A program made the position numbers and the translations under genes. The notes beneath the pieces are model-generated. The model saw only the letters and a program-made list of their open reading frames with translations, ran no database searches and had not been told where the DNA came from. This document shows, piece after piece, positions 1 to 9,699 of a DNA stretch of 32,017 nucleotides. This stretch comes from Pseudoflavonifractor phocaeensis. GTDB lineage: Bacteria; Bacillota; Clostridia; Oscillospirales; Oscillospiraceae. The stretch's first letter is position 1. Each line of letters starts with the position of its first letter. The stretch covers positions 1 through 32,017 of the forward strand of contig NZ_JACJLC010000029.1 of NCBI RefSeq assembly GCF_016901955.1, written 5' to 3'.

Positions 1-26
1 ACTTCATGTCCGCAGGGGAGGAGACC

Positions 27-308
27 ATGGAGGAATACATCGCCCGGTGGGCCGAGGTCATCTGCGGGTGGGAGATCCGTGACCTTGCCGTCCAGGACGG
101 CGGCACGATGGGGGCCTATCCTGCCAGCCGGGTCACCTGGATGACCGGCGGGAACGAGGACACCCGGCACTGGGATGCGCTGATGGTCTTCACCGACCTG
201 TATACCTACTTCTACGGATTCAACATGAGCGCGGACTACGCCGGGGAACTGGACGATCTCCGGGAGGACGTGTTTTCCCAACTGGAGTTGATCTTCCCGG
301 ATGAGTGA
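27..308 (+). CDS. small hypothetical protein, possibly 5'-partial
   Basis: A 93-codon frame from ATG 27 to TGA 306-308. I chose ATG 27 because a GGGGAGGAG ribosome site (15-23) lies just before it. The frame is also open to the left edge, with another ATG at 6, so this may instead be the tail of a longer gene. The product is acidic and rich in Trp and Tyr (for example RWAEVICGWEIRD and DLYTYFYGF), with no signal peptide or membrane segment. I do not recognise the family. A strong hairpin follows at 362-396, consistent with the end of a transcription unit, and the next gene is convergent. Confidence 0.45.
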   Translation: MEEYIARWAEVICGWEIRDLAVQDGGTMGAYPASRVTWMTGGNEDTRHWDALMVFTDLYTYFYGFNMSADYAGELDDLREDVFSQLELIFPDE

Positions 309-361
309 AGCATGGATGGCAGGGTACCTGCGCAATGGGCCGCTTTGTACAACTAAATGCA

Positions 362-396
362 GACAGCGAAGGGCGGCAATGCCGCCCTTCGCTGTC
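362..396. terminator. 16-bp hairpin between convergent genes
   Basis: A perfect 16-base inverted repeat (362-377 against 381-396) with a 3-base loop, GC-rich and without a clear T-run on either side. It lies between the end of the small plus-strand gene and the 3' end of the minus-strand AIM24 gene, so a bidirectional terminator is the simplest reading. The rest of 309-564 shows nothing I can assign. Confidence 0.55.
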
Positions 397-564
397 GTTG
401 AAAATGTGAAAGCTTGAAGTGATAAACAGGATGCCACGACATCAGGAGACGCATCCTCTGAGTCTTAAGTATTTTGTCCGTAGCAGAAGCCTCTTATGTT
501 TTCTGTGGATCATGTATGTGCCATGCAAACGGAATAGGAAGCGCCGCTTGGTTTCCCACATCAT

Positions 565-1326
565 TTACCTGGCCGTAGGCATCATCAGCAGTCTGCCGGT
601 GCCGCGATACACGTTGACCAGCCCTTCCCCGCTGGCGGCGGAACCGATCAAACTCTTGCCGGAACGCTCCACCGTGAAGTTCAAGGAACCGCTCCATGCA
701 ATCACGAAGTTGCCATCCACCTTCAGTACATCGTCCTTCAGTTCGATCTCAATGAGTTCTTCCCACGGACAGTCCGCCTCCAGGCAGAAAACGCCTCTTC
801 CGTTCAGGCTCAGGTTGAACAAACCTTCGCCTCCGGCGACGGCGGAGGACAGATTGTTGCGCATGACAGTTTTGTGGGTGAGCCGGGAGTCGCAGGCCAG
901 GAACAGGCCGTCATCGAGCACCACGTTGCCGCCCCAGTCCTCTGCGTCCAGCAGGAGAAGGTGCTTAAAGGTGGGTTCCAGCACAAGAAGACCGTCGCCA
1001 GTATATTCCGGCTTGATGGCGGACTCGCCGCTGGCCTTGCCTCGAAGCAGCTTTGTGGCCATGTCCCCCACTCCCTTGATCCCGGTGGTGGCGTTGACAT
1101 TTCCCAGCATCCACTGCATAGCTCCAGCCTGGATGGTGACCGGCGCCTTGCTCAGATCACAGACCAGTTGGCGTCTGCGCACATTCATCTGGGCGGAGAA
1201 ATATGCGGTGGCGGCGGAATCGGGCGTCACGCTCAGGTCTCGCTGGTATTCGATCACTTGGAAACAGCCCTTTTCATCAAGAACTTTGATATCGTCGTTG
1301 GTGGTAAAGTTTTTGATCTGATACAT
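565..1326 (-). CDS. AIM24 family protein (DUF124)
   Basis: The product has 253 residues, a normal length for the AIM24/DUF124 family, which forms a beta-rich fold of unknown biochemical role in bacteria. Repeated beta-strand/glycine turns are visible, with family-like stretches near the middle and C-terminus (LSLNGRGVFCLEA, LVNVYRGTGRLLMMP). There is no signal peptide or membrane helix, so it is probably cytoplasmic. The start at 1326 is supported by an AAAGGAGA ribosome site about ten bases upstream. It is transcribed alone, away from the MalT-like gene, from a promoter seen at 1438-1466. Family assignment is by pattern recall only. Confidence 0.85.
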   Translation of the reverse strand: MYQIKNFTTNDDIKVLDEKGCFQVIEYQRDLSVTPDSAATAYFSAQMNVRRRQLVCDLSKAPVTIQAGAMQWMLGNVNATTGIKGVGDMATKLLRGKASGESAIKPEYTGDGLLVLEPTFKHLLLLDAEDWGGNVVLDDGLFLACDSRLTHKTVMRNNLSSAVAGGEGLFNLSLNGRGVFCLEADCPWEELIEIELKDDVLKVDGNFVIAWSGSLNFTVERSGKSLIGSAASGEGLVNVYRGTGRLLMMPTAR

Positions 1327-1437
1327 AAAGCGTCATCTCCTTTTGAAATGTTCTTGTGTGACAGCACGTCTGATGGGTGAGTGGTTCTGTGGGATTATCC
1401 ATGCCCCTGTTGATAAGAAGATCAACCACCCATCGTT

Positions 1438-1466
1438 ATTATATAATGGGTATTTTTATGTGTATA
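1438..1466 (-). promoter_or_regulatory. predicted promoter of the AIM24 gene
   Basis: Read on the minus strand: -35 TATACA (1461-1466), a 17-base spacer and a perfect -10 TATAAT (1438-1443). It stands about 110 bases upstream of the AIM24 start. The -10 lies within a small inverted repeat (ACCCAT/ATGGGT), which could be a regulatory site. Confidence 0.5.
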
Positions 1467-1552
1467 GGAACGCCAGGTACTAATTTAGGTACCAATGTGT
1501 TTGACCCATCGCTGCTGCAGATCGTGGACGCCGGTCCGGCGTATTCTTTCGG

Positions 1553-1581
1553 TTGAGATGTGGCTTAACCTGTGGTAAAAT
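1553..1581 (+). promoter_or_regulatory. predicted promoter of the first MalT-like regulator
   Basis: -35 TTGAGA (1553-1558), a 17-base spacer and -10 TAAAAT (1576-1581), about 95 bases upstream of ATG 1677. It is divergent from the AIM24 promoter. Between the two lies a GGTAC...GTACC inverted repeat near 1477-1494, a possible operator. Confidence 0.55.
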
Positions 1582-1676
1582 AATTGAAATAAGATCATCT
1601 TTTATCAAGATGCCAGAAAATCCGGCAGAGGGTATCGCCTGCGGAGAATGGCTCCCTCTGTCCTCGGGAGGAAACT

Positions 1677-4124
1677 ATGCCGCGGACAAAGCCCATTAAT
1701 CCAAAAGTGAAATATTATCCGCCCCGGCTGCTGAAGCAGCTGGAGTATATGAAAGACTATCCCTTGACACTGGTGGAGGCCCCCTCTGGTTTCGGGAAGA
1801 CCACAGTTCTGGAGTATTTCTTTGATACCAGGCTTCCTCAGAGCATCCTGCGGGAGCGATATGAATTTGTACCCCGCCGGGCCAAGGATGGTTGGCGGCA
1901 TCTGTGCGACATGCTCTCCAAAATCGACGATGCCTGCGCCCGGCGACTGCTGGCTATTGGCCCGCCGGACGAGGACACGATACCGGAAATTGCCCGGGCC
2001 CTCCAGACGCTGGAGTGCCTGGAGGACGCTTATCTGTGGCTGGACGACTTTATGAACTGGGAAATCGACCGGCCCGGCGTCTTTTTGGAGGCCCTGTCCC
2101 ACCACGGCGGGGAGGGACTGCATATCGTCGTCTCCACCCAGCCGTTGTCCAGGGAGAAAATGGAGGGTTTCTCCGGCGGGAATATCTGGCGGCTGCGGGA
2201 GGAGAGTTTCGTCTTTCGCAGTGATGACATCGATGCCTATTTTCGATCCGCCGGCATTTCCCTCACCCAGGGGCAGATGGAGGAGGCGGGAACGCTGTCC
2301 GAGGGCTGGGTCATGGCTCTGAGCCTACAACTCCGCAATTTCGTTACCACCGGGGCTTTCCACCAGGGCAGCATGGACGAACTGATGGAGAAGGTGTTCT
2401 GGAGCCGCCTGTCCCTGGCAGAGCAGAACTTCCTGCTGGAGATTTCCATCTTCCCCCAGTTTACCCTGGCCCAGGCGGCGGGCTTCTCCGGGCTGGGCCT
2501 GGATGAGACAGAAAAACTGCTGATGGACAGCCGATACTTTGTCCACTACGAACCGGACAGCCGCTGTTTTTACCTCCACGCCCAACTGCGTCGGCTGTTG
2601 GAGGGCCACTTTGCCAAGCTCAGTGAGGAACGCCAGCGTGAGATTTACCTGCGGGGCGGGGAACTGGCAGCCAAGGCAAAGGACCGGCTCCATACGCTGT
2701 TGTTTTATTACGCCTCTGGAGCGTGGGAACGGATCTATGCCATGCCCCTGACCAGTTATGACATCGCCGATATCGTCGATGAGCACACCCGGCCCATGAT
2801 CCTGGAGTTGGTGGAGAGCGCCCCGCCGGAATTGAAACGGGCCTATCCCAAAGCGCTGATCCCCATGGCTTTTGCCCTGTTCTTCCTGGGGGAGAATGAG
2901 AAACTGCTGGCTATGCAGGGAGAGATCGAGGGGCACATCTCCCAAAGCACCCTGCCCCAGGAGGAGAAGGACGCTCTGCGGGGAGAAATGGAACTGCTGC
3001 TCTCCTTCCTGGAGTACAACCGCATCGAGGATATGAGCACGCGGCACCGCCGGGCGCTGGAGCTGCTGGGCGGGCCGGCCCGGCTTATCAGCGTGAAGAG
3101 CACATGGACCTTCGGCTCCCCCTCTGTCCTCTATATGTTCTGGCGGGAGAGCGGGAGGCTGGAAGAGGAACTGGACCAGATGGACCAGTGTATGCCCTGG
3201 TACTACCAACTCACCGGGGGACACGGCTCCGGGGCAGAGTACATCATGCGCGCTGAGGCCCATTTCCAGCGGGGGGAATTGGATGAGGCGGAGCAGCTGT
3301 GCCACCGGGCGCTGTTCGCCGCCGATTTGAAGCGTCAAAACAGCATCTGCCAGTGCGTGCTGTTCCTGCTGTGCCGCATCGCTGTCCAGCGGGGGGACAC
3401 AGCCGCTTTGGAGGAGACCCGGCAGGCCATCCGGGACCGGGCAAGACAGAACACCGAGGATCTGTGCCGCTATACCCTGGATCTGGCAGAAGGGTTCTTA
3501 TCCGTTCTCCTGGGCAGGTGGACGGACATTCCCACCTGGCTCCTGGAGGGGCAGATCGACCGGCGGCGTCTGGTCATCATGACCCAGCCCTTCGCTTTTA
3601 TCATCTATGGCCGGGTACTGCTGGAGCGAAAGGATTTCCGTAAACTTTTGGGGAAGTGTGAATACTTTCTGGGCTTGAGTTCTATCTTTCCCAACCTGCT
3701 ACCCCAGGTATATGCCAGACTCTACATGGCCCAGGCCTTGGACGCCTTGGGCCACCGGGACGAGGCCATCGGGCAGGTGAAAACGGCTCTGGAACTGGCT
3801 GTTCCCGACCAGGTGTATATGCCCTTTGTGGAGAACTATCCCGGCATTCGCGCCATCTTCCCCTTGTCTGTAGAATGGGAATCTCCACGCGGAGCGATTG
3901 CCCGGCTGTACCGGGACTGGGAGGCGGCCCGGGGTGGGGCGGCTGCAGCCTTTACCCCAAGGGAACGTGACATCCTGCGGTATCTGAAGCAGGACCTCAC
4001 AAACGGTGAGATCGCTCAGAGGCTTTACATCTCCCCCAACACAGTGAGGAACACTGTCAGCGTCATGCTTAAGAAACGGGGGATGGCCTCCCGGGAACAG
4101 CTCAAGGCTCTGCCGGAAGAATAG
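1677..4124 (+). CDS. MalT-like LuxR-family ATP-dependent transcriptional regulator
   Basis: The protein has 815 residues with the layout of MalT/LAL regulators (STAND ATPases). An N-terminal NTPase domain carries a P-loop APSGFGKTT at residues 35-43 and a Walker B-like YLWLDDF near 119-125. A long helical TPR-like middle follows, and the last 57 residues form a LuxR/GerE helix-turn-helix (FTPRERDILRYL ... NGEIAQRLYISPNTVRNTV). Such proteins bind ATP and an inducer, oligomerise and activate transcription. The start has a GGGAGG site five bases upstream, and a strong terminator follows at 4193-4235. A related regulator of 847 residues lies at 7035. The inducer cannot be told from sequence; control of the neighbouring envelope gene is inference. 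Confidence 0.92.
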   Translation: MPRTKPINPKVKYYPPRLLKQLEYMKDYPLTLVEAPSGFGKTTVLEYFFDTRLPQSILRERYEFVPRRAKDGWRHLCDMLSKIDDACARRLLAIGPPDEDTIPEIARALQTLECLEDAYLWLDDFMNWEIDRPGVFLEALSHHGGEGLHIVVSTQPLSREKMEGFSGGNIWRLREESFVFRSDDIDAYFRSAGISLTQGQMEEAGTLSEGWVMALSLQLRNFVTTGAFHQGSMDELMEKVFWSRLSLAEQNFLLEISIFPQFTLAQAAGFSGLGLDETEKLLMDSRYFVHYEPDSRCFYLHAQLRRLLEGHFAKLSEERQREIYLRGGELAAKAKDRLHTLLFYYASGAWERIYAMPLTSYDIADIVDEHTRPMILELVESAPPELKRAYPKALIPMAFALFFLGENEKLLAMQGEIEGHISQSTLPQEEKDALRGEMELLLSFLEYNRIEDMSTRHRRALELLGGPARLISVKSTWTFGSPSVLYMFWRESGRLEEELDQMDQCMPWYYQLTGGHGSGAEYIMRAEAHFQRGELDEAEQLCHRALFAADLKRQNSICQCVLFLLCRIAVQRGDTAALEETRQAIRDRARQNTEDLCRYTLDLAEGFLSVLLGRWTDIPTWLLEGQIDRRRLVIMTQPFAFIIYGRVLLERKDFRKLLGKCEYFLGLSSIFPNLLPQVYARLYMAQALDALGHRDEAIGQVKTALELAVPDQVYMPFVENYPGIRAIFPLSVEWESPRGAIARLYRDWEAARGGAAAAFTPRERDILRYLKQDLTNGEIAQRLYISPNTVRNTVSVMLKKRGMASREQLKALPEE

Positions 4125-4192
4125 GACTCTGACGCCGATCATGTCGAAAACAGGAAAATAAAAGTACATCGTACCATATCAAAGATTTACTT

Positions 4193-4235
4193 CACACCCT
4201 ATGATTTGAATGGAATCATAGGGTGTGTTTTTTTT
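4193..4235 (+). terminator. strong intrinsic terminator
   Basis: A perfect 14-base stem (4193-4206 / 4214-4227), a 7-base loop and a run of eight T (4228-4235), 70 bases after the stop of the first MalT-like gene. It separates that gene from the downstream set starting at 4311. Confidence 0.92.
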
Positions 4236-4310
4236 GTGCGCAGGGACACCGCGCCTTTGATGGAATACCCCCAGGTTCAGCGCACTGAAATACTTGAAGG
4301 AGGGACCGCC

Positions 4311-4727
4311 ATGGCGCAGAAATGGGCATGGGAGGAAGAAAAAGTCATTACCAGCGTGACCGCGCTGCCCGGCCACCGACTGCGAATCATGCTGCGTACT
4401 GGCAGTGTGCTGGAGTTGAACATGGCCAACCGTCTGAACTCCACCCGATACTATCCCCTTCGGGACGAGGCGCTGATGGCGTCGGTCTCCACAGACGGGG
4501 AGCGGCTGCTGTTTGGAAAAGGGGTAGACCATGATGTGCAGTTCGGCATCCGCTTGGCGGTGCTCATGGCCCTTAACCCACCGGGCCATACGGTCAGCGG
4601 CGTAGACCCCTTCCAAATGGAACCGGAAACAGGCCCCGCTGCCCGGAGGGCGTTGGGCAACAAGAGAGAAAGAACCGACCATAAATGGGGAGAGAGGACA
4701 AACCAGGATGATGGAGATAGAGAATAA
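4311..4727 (+). CDS. small DUF2442-like protein
   Basis: The product has 138 residues. I chose ATG 4311 because an AAGGAGGG site lies directly upstream; the same frame opens earlier, inside the terminator, which is not credible. The N-terminal 75 residues (ITSVTALPGHRLRIMLRTG, then LRDEALMASVSTDGERLLFG) resemble the DUF2442 fold: a short beta protein that reads a conserved 'f.dG' turn, of unknown function and often in small accessory genes. The last 50 residues are polar and probably disordered. The 3' end overlaps the next gene by 20 bases, so translation of the LTA-synthase-like gene is probably coupled to it. The gene is likely real; the family name is tentative. Confidence 0.68.
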   Translation: MAQKWAWEEEKVITSVTALPGHRLRIMLRTGSVLELNMANRLNSTRYYPLRDEALMASVSTDGERLLFGKGVDHDVQFGIRLAVLMALNPPGHTVSGVDPFQMEPETGPAARRALGNKRERTDHKWGERTNQDDGDRE

Positions 4728-6954
4728 GACCGTACATACGCCGCGGGAGAAAGGAAAGAAAATATCAACTCAGCCAGCCGGACGCCGGCTGATAAAGAAA
4801 AAAACGCTTGGCTGGGAGGGCATCTGCCGCACCGCAGCCGATACTGTCAAGCCTTGGGCGGGGCGGTTCTTCTTGTTTCCGGCACTGATTTTGTATCTGG
4901 AACTGGTGCTCCACTTCTACATGGGGATGGAAATGCGGTATGCGCCAGTCTATTTTGCTTTCAGCTTGGCGGCCGGGTGCCTCTTTTCCGCCCTGATTCT
5001 GGTACTTCCCCCACGGGCGGGAGACGTGACAATCCGGGTGGCGGCGGGGCTGGTTACCTTGCTCTACGGCGTGGAACTGGTTGCTAAGTCCATCCTGCAG
5101 ACCTACTACCCCTTGAGCATCCTGGGGACGGCCTCCGGGAACCGGCTGACAGACTACGCTAACGTAATTGCAGAGCAGGTGGCCGTCATGGTGCCTGTCC
5201 TGGCGTTGCTGCTCCTACCTTTTGTGCTGCTCCTGATCTTTTTTGGGCGGATAATAGGCGACCTGCATCCCAACCGGCGACTTGCCGGACTCGCCTTGGC
5301 CGCGGCGGCCGCATTCCATCTGCTGGGGGTTGGGATCGTCCATCTCCCCTGGCAGGGGGATCTGACGCCCGGCGCCCTCTACCAGATGGACAGCGCCATT
5401 GATGACCAGGCGGAGCAGTTGGGGCTTTGGACCATGCTGCGCCTGGATGTGCAGCACATGATCATCCCACCAAAAAGCAATCTGAGCAACGACTTCAGCG
5501 CCATCGAGGGGCTGGGCAGTTCCGACGATGGCGGGGGCACTGGCGGGGCCGACTCTGCCGGCTCCACCGCACCAGCGGAACCTGAAGAACCTGCCGAGGA
5601 GGAGCCGGTGGTCGACACATCCCCCAACGTGATGGACGTGGATCTGGCCGCCCTGGCAGAGTCCACGTCCAGCGATAGTGTGGCTTGGCTGGCAAACTAT
5701 TTCAACAGCGTCGCCCCCACCAACAAAAACGAGTACACCGGGATGTTCGAGGGGTATAACGTCATCCAGGTCGTGATGGAGGGCTTTTCCGGCTACGCCA
5801 TCGACCCGGAACTGACCCCCACCCTCTATAAGCTGGCCCACGAGGGCTTCGTATTCAACAACTACTACACCGCCCTCCACTTCACCAGCACCTCCAACGG
5901 GGAGTGCCAGACCCTGTTGGGCCTCTATCCCCAAAACGGAAGCCCTATCACCATGAAGCGCACCGGCGAACTGGGCACCAACGTCTACTTCTCCCTGGCC
6001 CAGCAGTTGGGCCGGCTGGGCTACCAGGTTTACGGCTACCACAACAATCAGAATATGTACGGTCGCCACGAATCCCACACCAATCTGGGCTATACATGGA
6101 AGCAGTATGTCCCCGGCCGGAACGACGACCCGGACACCCTCACCTGTGAGGAGAATTCCTCCGGCACCGACCGGCTGTGGCCCCAGCGGGACAAGTACAT
6201 GATGGAGATAAGTGTGGACGACTATCTGAGCAGCGATGCCCCCTTCCATGTCTACTATCTCACCGTCAGCGGTCACACCCGCTACGGTTGGAACCGGGTT
6301 GCAAACCAGTACAAGGACTTGGTTTCGGAACTGCCCTACAGTGAAACTACCCAGGCATATGTGGCCGCCGCCGCTATCGAGGTGGACCGGGCCCTGGAAT
6401 ATCTGATCCAGCGCCTTGACGAGGCCGGCAAACTGGAGAACACGCTGATCATCGCGACCGGCGACCACATCCCCTACTCTGACGTGGATGTGATTGAGGA
6501 GTTGGCGGGCAAGGAGTTCGGCACCTCGGAGGCCCTCTCCGCCATCAACGAGTCATCCATCGACTTTGACGTGTACAAGAACACCCTCATCATGTGGTCG
6601 GCCAGCATGGAGGAGCCGGTGGAGGTGGATAAGGTCTGCTGTCAGGTGGACATCCTGCCCACCGTGTCCAACCTCCTGGGGCTGGAGTACGACTCCCGGA
6701 TGCTTGCGGGCAGCGATATCCTCTCTGACAGCGAGGGGCTGGTGGTGTTCTCCTCCCGGTGCTGGAAAACGGACCGAGGCTTCTACAACCGCTTTACTCA
6801 GACCTTTACACCCGCTGAAGGCGTCGCCATGACAGCGGAGGAGCAGGCACAGTATGTGGATGCCATGAAGCAGCTGGTGGGCTATAAGTTGGACAGCACC
6901 GCCCACATCGTGGAGAACGACTTTTATGATATCGTCTTCGGAGAGGCAGGCTGA
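4708..6954 (+). CDS. LTA synthase family protein (membrane phosphoglycerol transferase, sulfatase fold)
   Basis: The protein has 748 residues. After a basic N-terminal tail (1-50) come about five membrane helices (roughly 52-72, 80-100, 108-128, 158-180 and 192-212), then an acidic Ser/Gly/Pro/Glu linker (about 268-310) and an extracellular alkaline-phosphatase/sulfatase domain. Visible site elements are the metal-binding Glu in VVMEGFSGY (358), the threonine nucleophile region FTSTSNGE (392-398), SGHTRYG (521-527) and the Asp-His pair in IIATGDHIPY (586-587). Known members move glycerol-phosphate from phosphatidylglycerol to build lipoteichoic acid or similar polymers. ATG 4708 or 4711 overlaps the preceding gene; a GAGAGGAC site lies upstream. 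It is 80 bases ahead of the second MalT-like regulator. The exact polymer made is unknown. Confidence 0.88.
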   Translation: MMEIENKTVHTPREKGKKISTQPAGRRLIKKKTLGWEGICRTAADTVKPWAGRFFLFPALILYLELVLHFYMGMEMRYAPVYFAFSLAAGCLFSALILVLPPRAGDVTIRVAAGLVTLLYGVELVAKSILQTYYPLSILGTASGNRLTDYANVIAEQVAVMVPVLALLLLPFVLLLIFFGRIIGDLHPNRRLAGLALAAAAAFHLLGVGIVHLPWQGDLTPGALYQMDSAIDDQAEQLGLWTMLRLDVQHMIIPPKSNLSNDFSAIEGLGSSDDGGGTGGADSAGSTAPAEPEEPAEEEPVVDTSPNVMDVDLAALAESTSSDSVAWLANYFNSVAPTNKNEYTGMFEGYNVIQVVMEGFSGYAIDPELTPTLYKLAHEGFVFNNYYTALHFTSTSNGECQTLLGLYPQNGSPITMKRTGELGTNVYFSLAQQLGRLGYQVYGYHNNQNMYGRHESHTNLGYTWKQYVPGRNDDPDTLTCEENSSGTDRLWPQRDKYMMEISVDDYLSSDAPFHVYYLTVSGHTRYGWNRVANQYKDLVSELPYSETTQAYVAAAAIEVDRALEYLIQRLDEAGKLENTLIIATGDHIPYSDVDVIEELAGKEFGTSEALSAINESSIDFDVYKNTLIMWSASMEEPVEVDKVCCQVDILPTVSNLLGLEYDSRMLAGSDILSDSEGLVVFSSRCWKTDRGFYNRFTQTFTPAEGVAMTAEEQAQYVDAMKQLVGYKLDSTAHIVENDFYDIVFGEAG

Positions 6955-7034
6955 TCGGAGATGCTGGATATTCCGGACGGACGAGGCCGGTTCTCATCAA
7001 ACAGCTGGAGGAAGAGGAATAGGAGAGAGGAGCT

Positions 7035-9578
7035 ATGGAGCAGACACCCCAAATCAACAGCACCTATATCAGCCCCCGGCTGGCGGCGCGCCTGGCGGAG
7101 GCGGAGCACAGCCAGGTGACCACCGTGGTGGCCCCTATGGGCTACGGGAAATCCACCGCCGTGCGCTGGTGGGTGGAGCGCTATGAGAAGGCCCATCCGG
7201 GCACGGTCGTCCTGCGGCAGACCCTCACCGTGGACAGCACGGAGGCCTTCTGGAGGGGCTTCTGCCGGGCCCTGCGGAGATTCCCTGATCTGGCAGAGAA
7301 AATGGCGTCGCTGGGCTATCCCGGAGATCGGGAAGCTGCCCTCCTTTTGACTGAACTTCTGGAGGACGCCTTGGAGGGGGAGACACAGCCGATCTTTTAT
7401 ATCCTGGACGACATCCACTGCGTCACCGCGCCTGATTTCTCCGAGTTGCTGAGCCTGCTGGCCCAGAGCCTGCCAAGCCAAGTGAAACTGGTCCTCTTGT
7501 CTCGGAACCGGATCTTCCGGGAGGCTGACCGATTCCGTCTGGGCGGAAGATTGTGCCAGATCACCATGAGGGACCTGCAGCTGCGCCGGGAGGAGATCAT
7601 GGACTATGCCCGCCTGTGCGGCTTGACCTTGGAGGCGGAGCGGGCAGAGGAACTGGACCAGGTATCCGAGGGGTGGATCTCCCTGCTGTACCTGTTGTTT
7701 CGCTCTTATGTCCAGCAGGGGAGCTGGCAGTTCCAGACACCAGATATTTTCCGGCTGATGGATCAGGTGATGTACCAGCCCCTGGACGAGCGAAAGCAGC
7801 GGTTCCTGCTGGTCAACGGCATGGCAGAGTCCTTTACCCGGGAGCAGGCTGGCCACCTTTGGCAGGGGGATGATAGCGACACTCTGCTGGACGCACTGAC
7901 TCAGGAGAATGCCTTTATCTCCCACGATGCCGAGAGCGGCGTCTACCGCTATCACAATATGCTCCGGGATGTGGTGAACTGGCATTTCCAGGCTATACCG
8001 AAGGGGGAGCAGCGGGAACTGCTTGGTCTGCTTGGACAGTGGCAGATGGAGCAGGGTGAGTATATCCAGGCCGCCAATACATTCTATGATGCCGGCGACT
8101 GGGAGCGGCTGTTAGAGGCTATTGTTCTGGATCGCAGCAAAAGTTTTGGCGGTGAGCATGGCCCCATGCTGACCAAGTGGAGTACACAGTGCCCAGAGCA
8201 GCTGCTGCTGCGCAGGCCGGACGCCCTGCTGGTGCTGATGCTGAACCTCTACACCTACAATAACATTGATGAGATGATGCGGATCTATGGCCTGTTCCAA
8301 CGAAGTATGGAGGAGAACCAGACGCTTACCCCCCAGGAGCGCAACAATCTGCTGGGAGAGGCAGAGATCATGCTCAGTTTCCTGGAGTTCAACGACATCT
8401 CCGCCATGAGCGCCCACCACCGCCGTGCCTGTGAACTGATGGATCGACCCAGTTACAGCATGGGTAACGAGAGCCCATGGACCTTCGGCTGTCCCTCCAT
8501 CCTGATGACCTATCACCGGACGGTGGGGGCTATGGATCTGGAAAATGAGGAAATGCAGGTGTGCATACCCTATTACAGCCGGGTTACTGAGGATCATGGC
8601 GCCGGAGCGGAGTATGTGATGGGTGGCGAGGTTTTCCTCATACGGGGGGAGACGGCCAGCGCCGAGATTGCTTATCACCAGGCCATGGGAGCAGCCGCTT
8701 CCAAGGGACAGTTCAGCATCCTGATTACGGCGGCCTTTCTGGTGGCCCGACTGGCCCTGCTGGCAGGGAAAGAGGCGGGAGTGTTTTCTCCCCTGGAACG
8801 GCTGTTTCTCCCACTCAAGGAGAACCGCCAGTATGTGTTGCTGCCCACTCTGGATATGTGCCGGGGGTGGTTATACGCCCTGTTAGGCCATCCAGAGGAG
8901 GCTCCCGCCTGGCTCCTGAAGGAGGACGCCGCTTCGTCGGTTCTAACTCCCGCTCTGCCCATGCTCCAGCTTATCACAAACCAGCTGCTGCTCTCCCAAG
9001 GCTCCTACAGCCAAGTGGCTGCCCGGTGGCAGGAGCTTCATGACCTGTGCGGGCAGTTCCACTACCTGCTGTGCGATATCTATTTGCAACTCCAGACAGC
9101 GTCGGCCTTGTTTCATCTGGACCGTCTGGAGGAGGCCCAGGCACTATTGAAAAGTGCCTGGGAGACCGCTCTGCCCGACCGGATCTGGCTGCCCTTTGCC
9201 GAAGTGGATGATTGCCTGGTACCCCGGCTGACAGAGGGGCGGGACCCTGCGGCTCCTGAAATGACGGAACTGCTGGCTCTGGCCGGCAAGTTCCGATTGG
9301 GGCGGAATCGGGTCAGAGGCCTGCTGTGGGAGACGGCGGCGGAACCCGGCATGTCCCGGGACTGGGGCCTCTCCCGCCGGGAACTGGAGATCGCCCTGCT
9401 GGCGGCGCAGCGCAAGAGCAACCAGGAGATTGCCAACGCCCTTTTCCTCTCGGAGCGCACGGTGAAAAACCACCTAAACCGGGTATACGACAAGATGGGG
9501 ATCCCGGGCACCGAGCGCAGCAAGCGCGCCCGGCTGGCGGAGCTGCTGGGAGAGGAGCCGGAGACCGCCGGCGTATAG
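7035..9578 (+). CDS. second MalT-like LuxR-family ATP-dependent regulator
   Basis: The protein has 847 residues with the same architecture as the gene at 1677: P-loop APMGYGKST (33-41), Walker B YILDDIHC (about 122-129), a long helical repeat region and a C-terminal LuxR helix-turn-helix ([14 protein letters not shown] ... [21 protein letters not shown]). The middle parts are recognisably homologous (LSFLEYN / LSFLEFN, WTFGSPS / WTFGCPS, GSGAEYIM / GAGAEYVM), while the ends differ more, so the two are old paralogues. The start is supported by AGAGGAG just upstream. The gene lies 80 bases after the LTA-synthase-like gene, probably in one transcription unit. The inducer is unknown. Confidence 0.9.
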   Translation: MEQTPQINSTYISPRLAARLAEAEHSQVTTVVAPMGYGKSTAVRWWVERYEKAHPGTVVLRQTLTVDSTEAFWRGFCRALRRFPDLAEKMASLGYPGDREAALLLTELLEDALEGETQPIFYILDDIHCVTAPDFSELLSLLAQSLPSQVKLVLLSRNRIFREADRFRLGGRLCQITMRDLQLRREEIMDYARLCGLTLEAERAEELDQVSEGWISLLYLLFRSYVQQGSWQFQTPDIFRLMDQVMYQPLDERKQRFLLVNGMAESFTREQAGHLWQGDDSDTLLDALTQENAFISHDAESGVYRYHNMLRDVVNWHFQAIPKGEQRELLGLLGQWQMEQGEYIQAANTFYDAGDWERLLEAIVLDRSKSFGGEHGPMLTKWSTQCPEQLLLRRPDALLVLMLNLYTYNNIDEMMRIYGLFQRSMEENQTLTPQERNNLLGEAEIMLSFLEFNDISAMSAHHRRACELMDRPSYSMGNESPWTFGCPSILMTYHRTVGAMDLENEEMQVCIPYYSRVTEDHGAGAEYVMGGEVFLIRGETASAEIAYHQAMGAAASKGQFSILITAAFLVARLALLAGKEAGVFSPLERLFLPLKENRQYVLLPTLDMCRGWLYALLGHPEEAPAWLLKEDAASSVLTPALPMLQLITNQLLLSQGSYSQVAARWQELHDLCGQFHYLLCDIYLQLQTASALFHLDRLEEAQALLKSAWETALPDRIWLPFAEVDDCLVPRLTEGRDPAAPEMTELLALAGKFRLGRNRVRGLLWETAAEPGMSRDWGLSRRELEIALLAAQRKSNQEIANALFLSERTVKNHLNRVYDKMGIPGTERSKRARLAELLGEEPETAGV

Positions 9579-9646
9579 CGCAGGGGTGCCGTCTGGCTGT
9601 GCCTGCCGGGTGCGGCTGTCCCCCATTTCCCTTTGTTGTGGTCTGT

Positions 9647-9664
9647 CCCACAAGCTTTTGTGGG
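9647..9664. other. short hairpin between regulator and nucleotidase genes
   Basis: A 7-base perfect stem (CCCACAA / TTGTGGG) with a 4-base loop and no T-run. It could be a weak terminator or a leader hairpin for the following gene. No convincing promoter was seen in 9579-9699. Confidence 0.3.
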
Positions 9665-9699
9665 CGGATACATAAGAAATTATGTTCGGAGTAATGCGT

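Noticed and set aside
4206-4310. Longer N-terminus for the DUF2442-like gene
   Set aside because: The extension would start with TTG inside a strong terminator and has no ribosome site; ATG 4311 has AAGGAGG.
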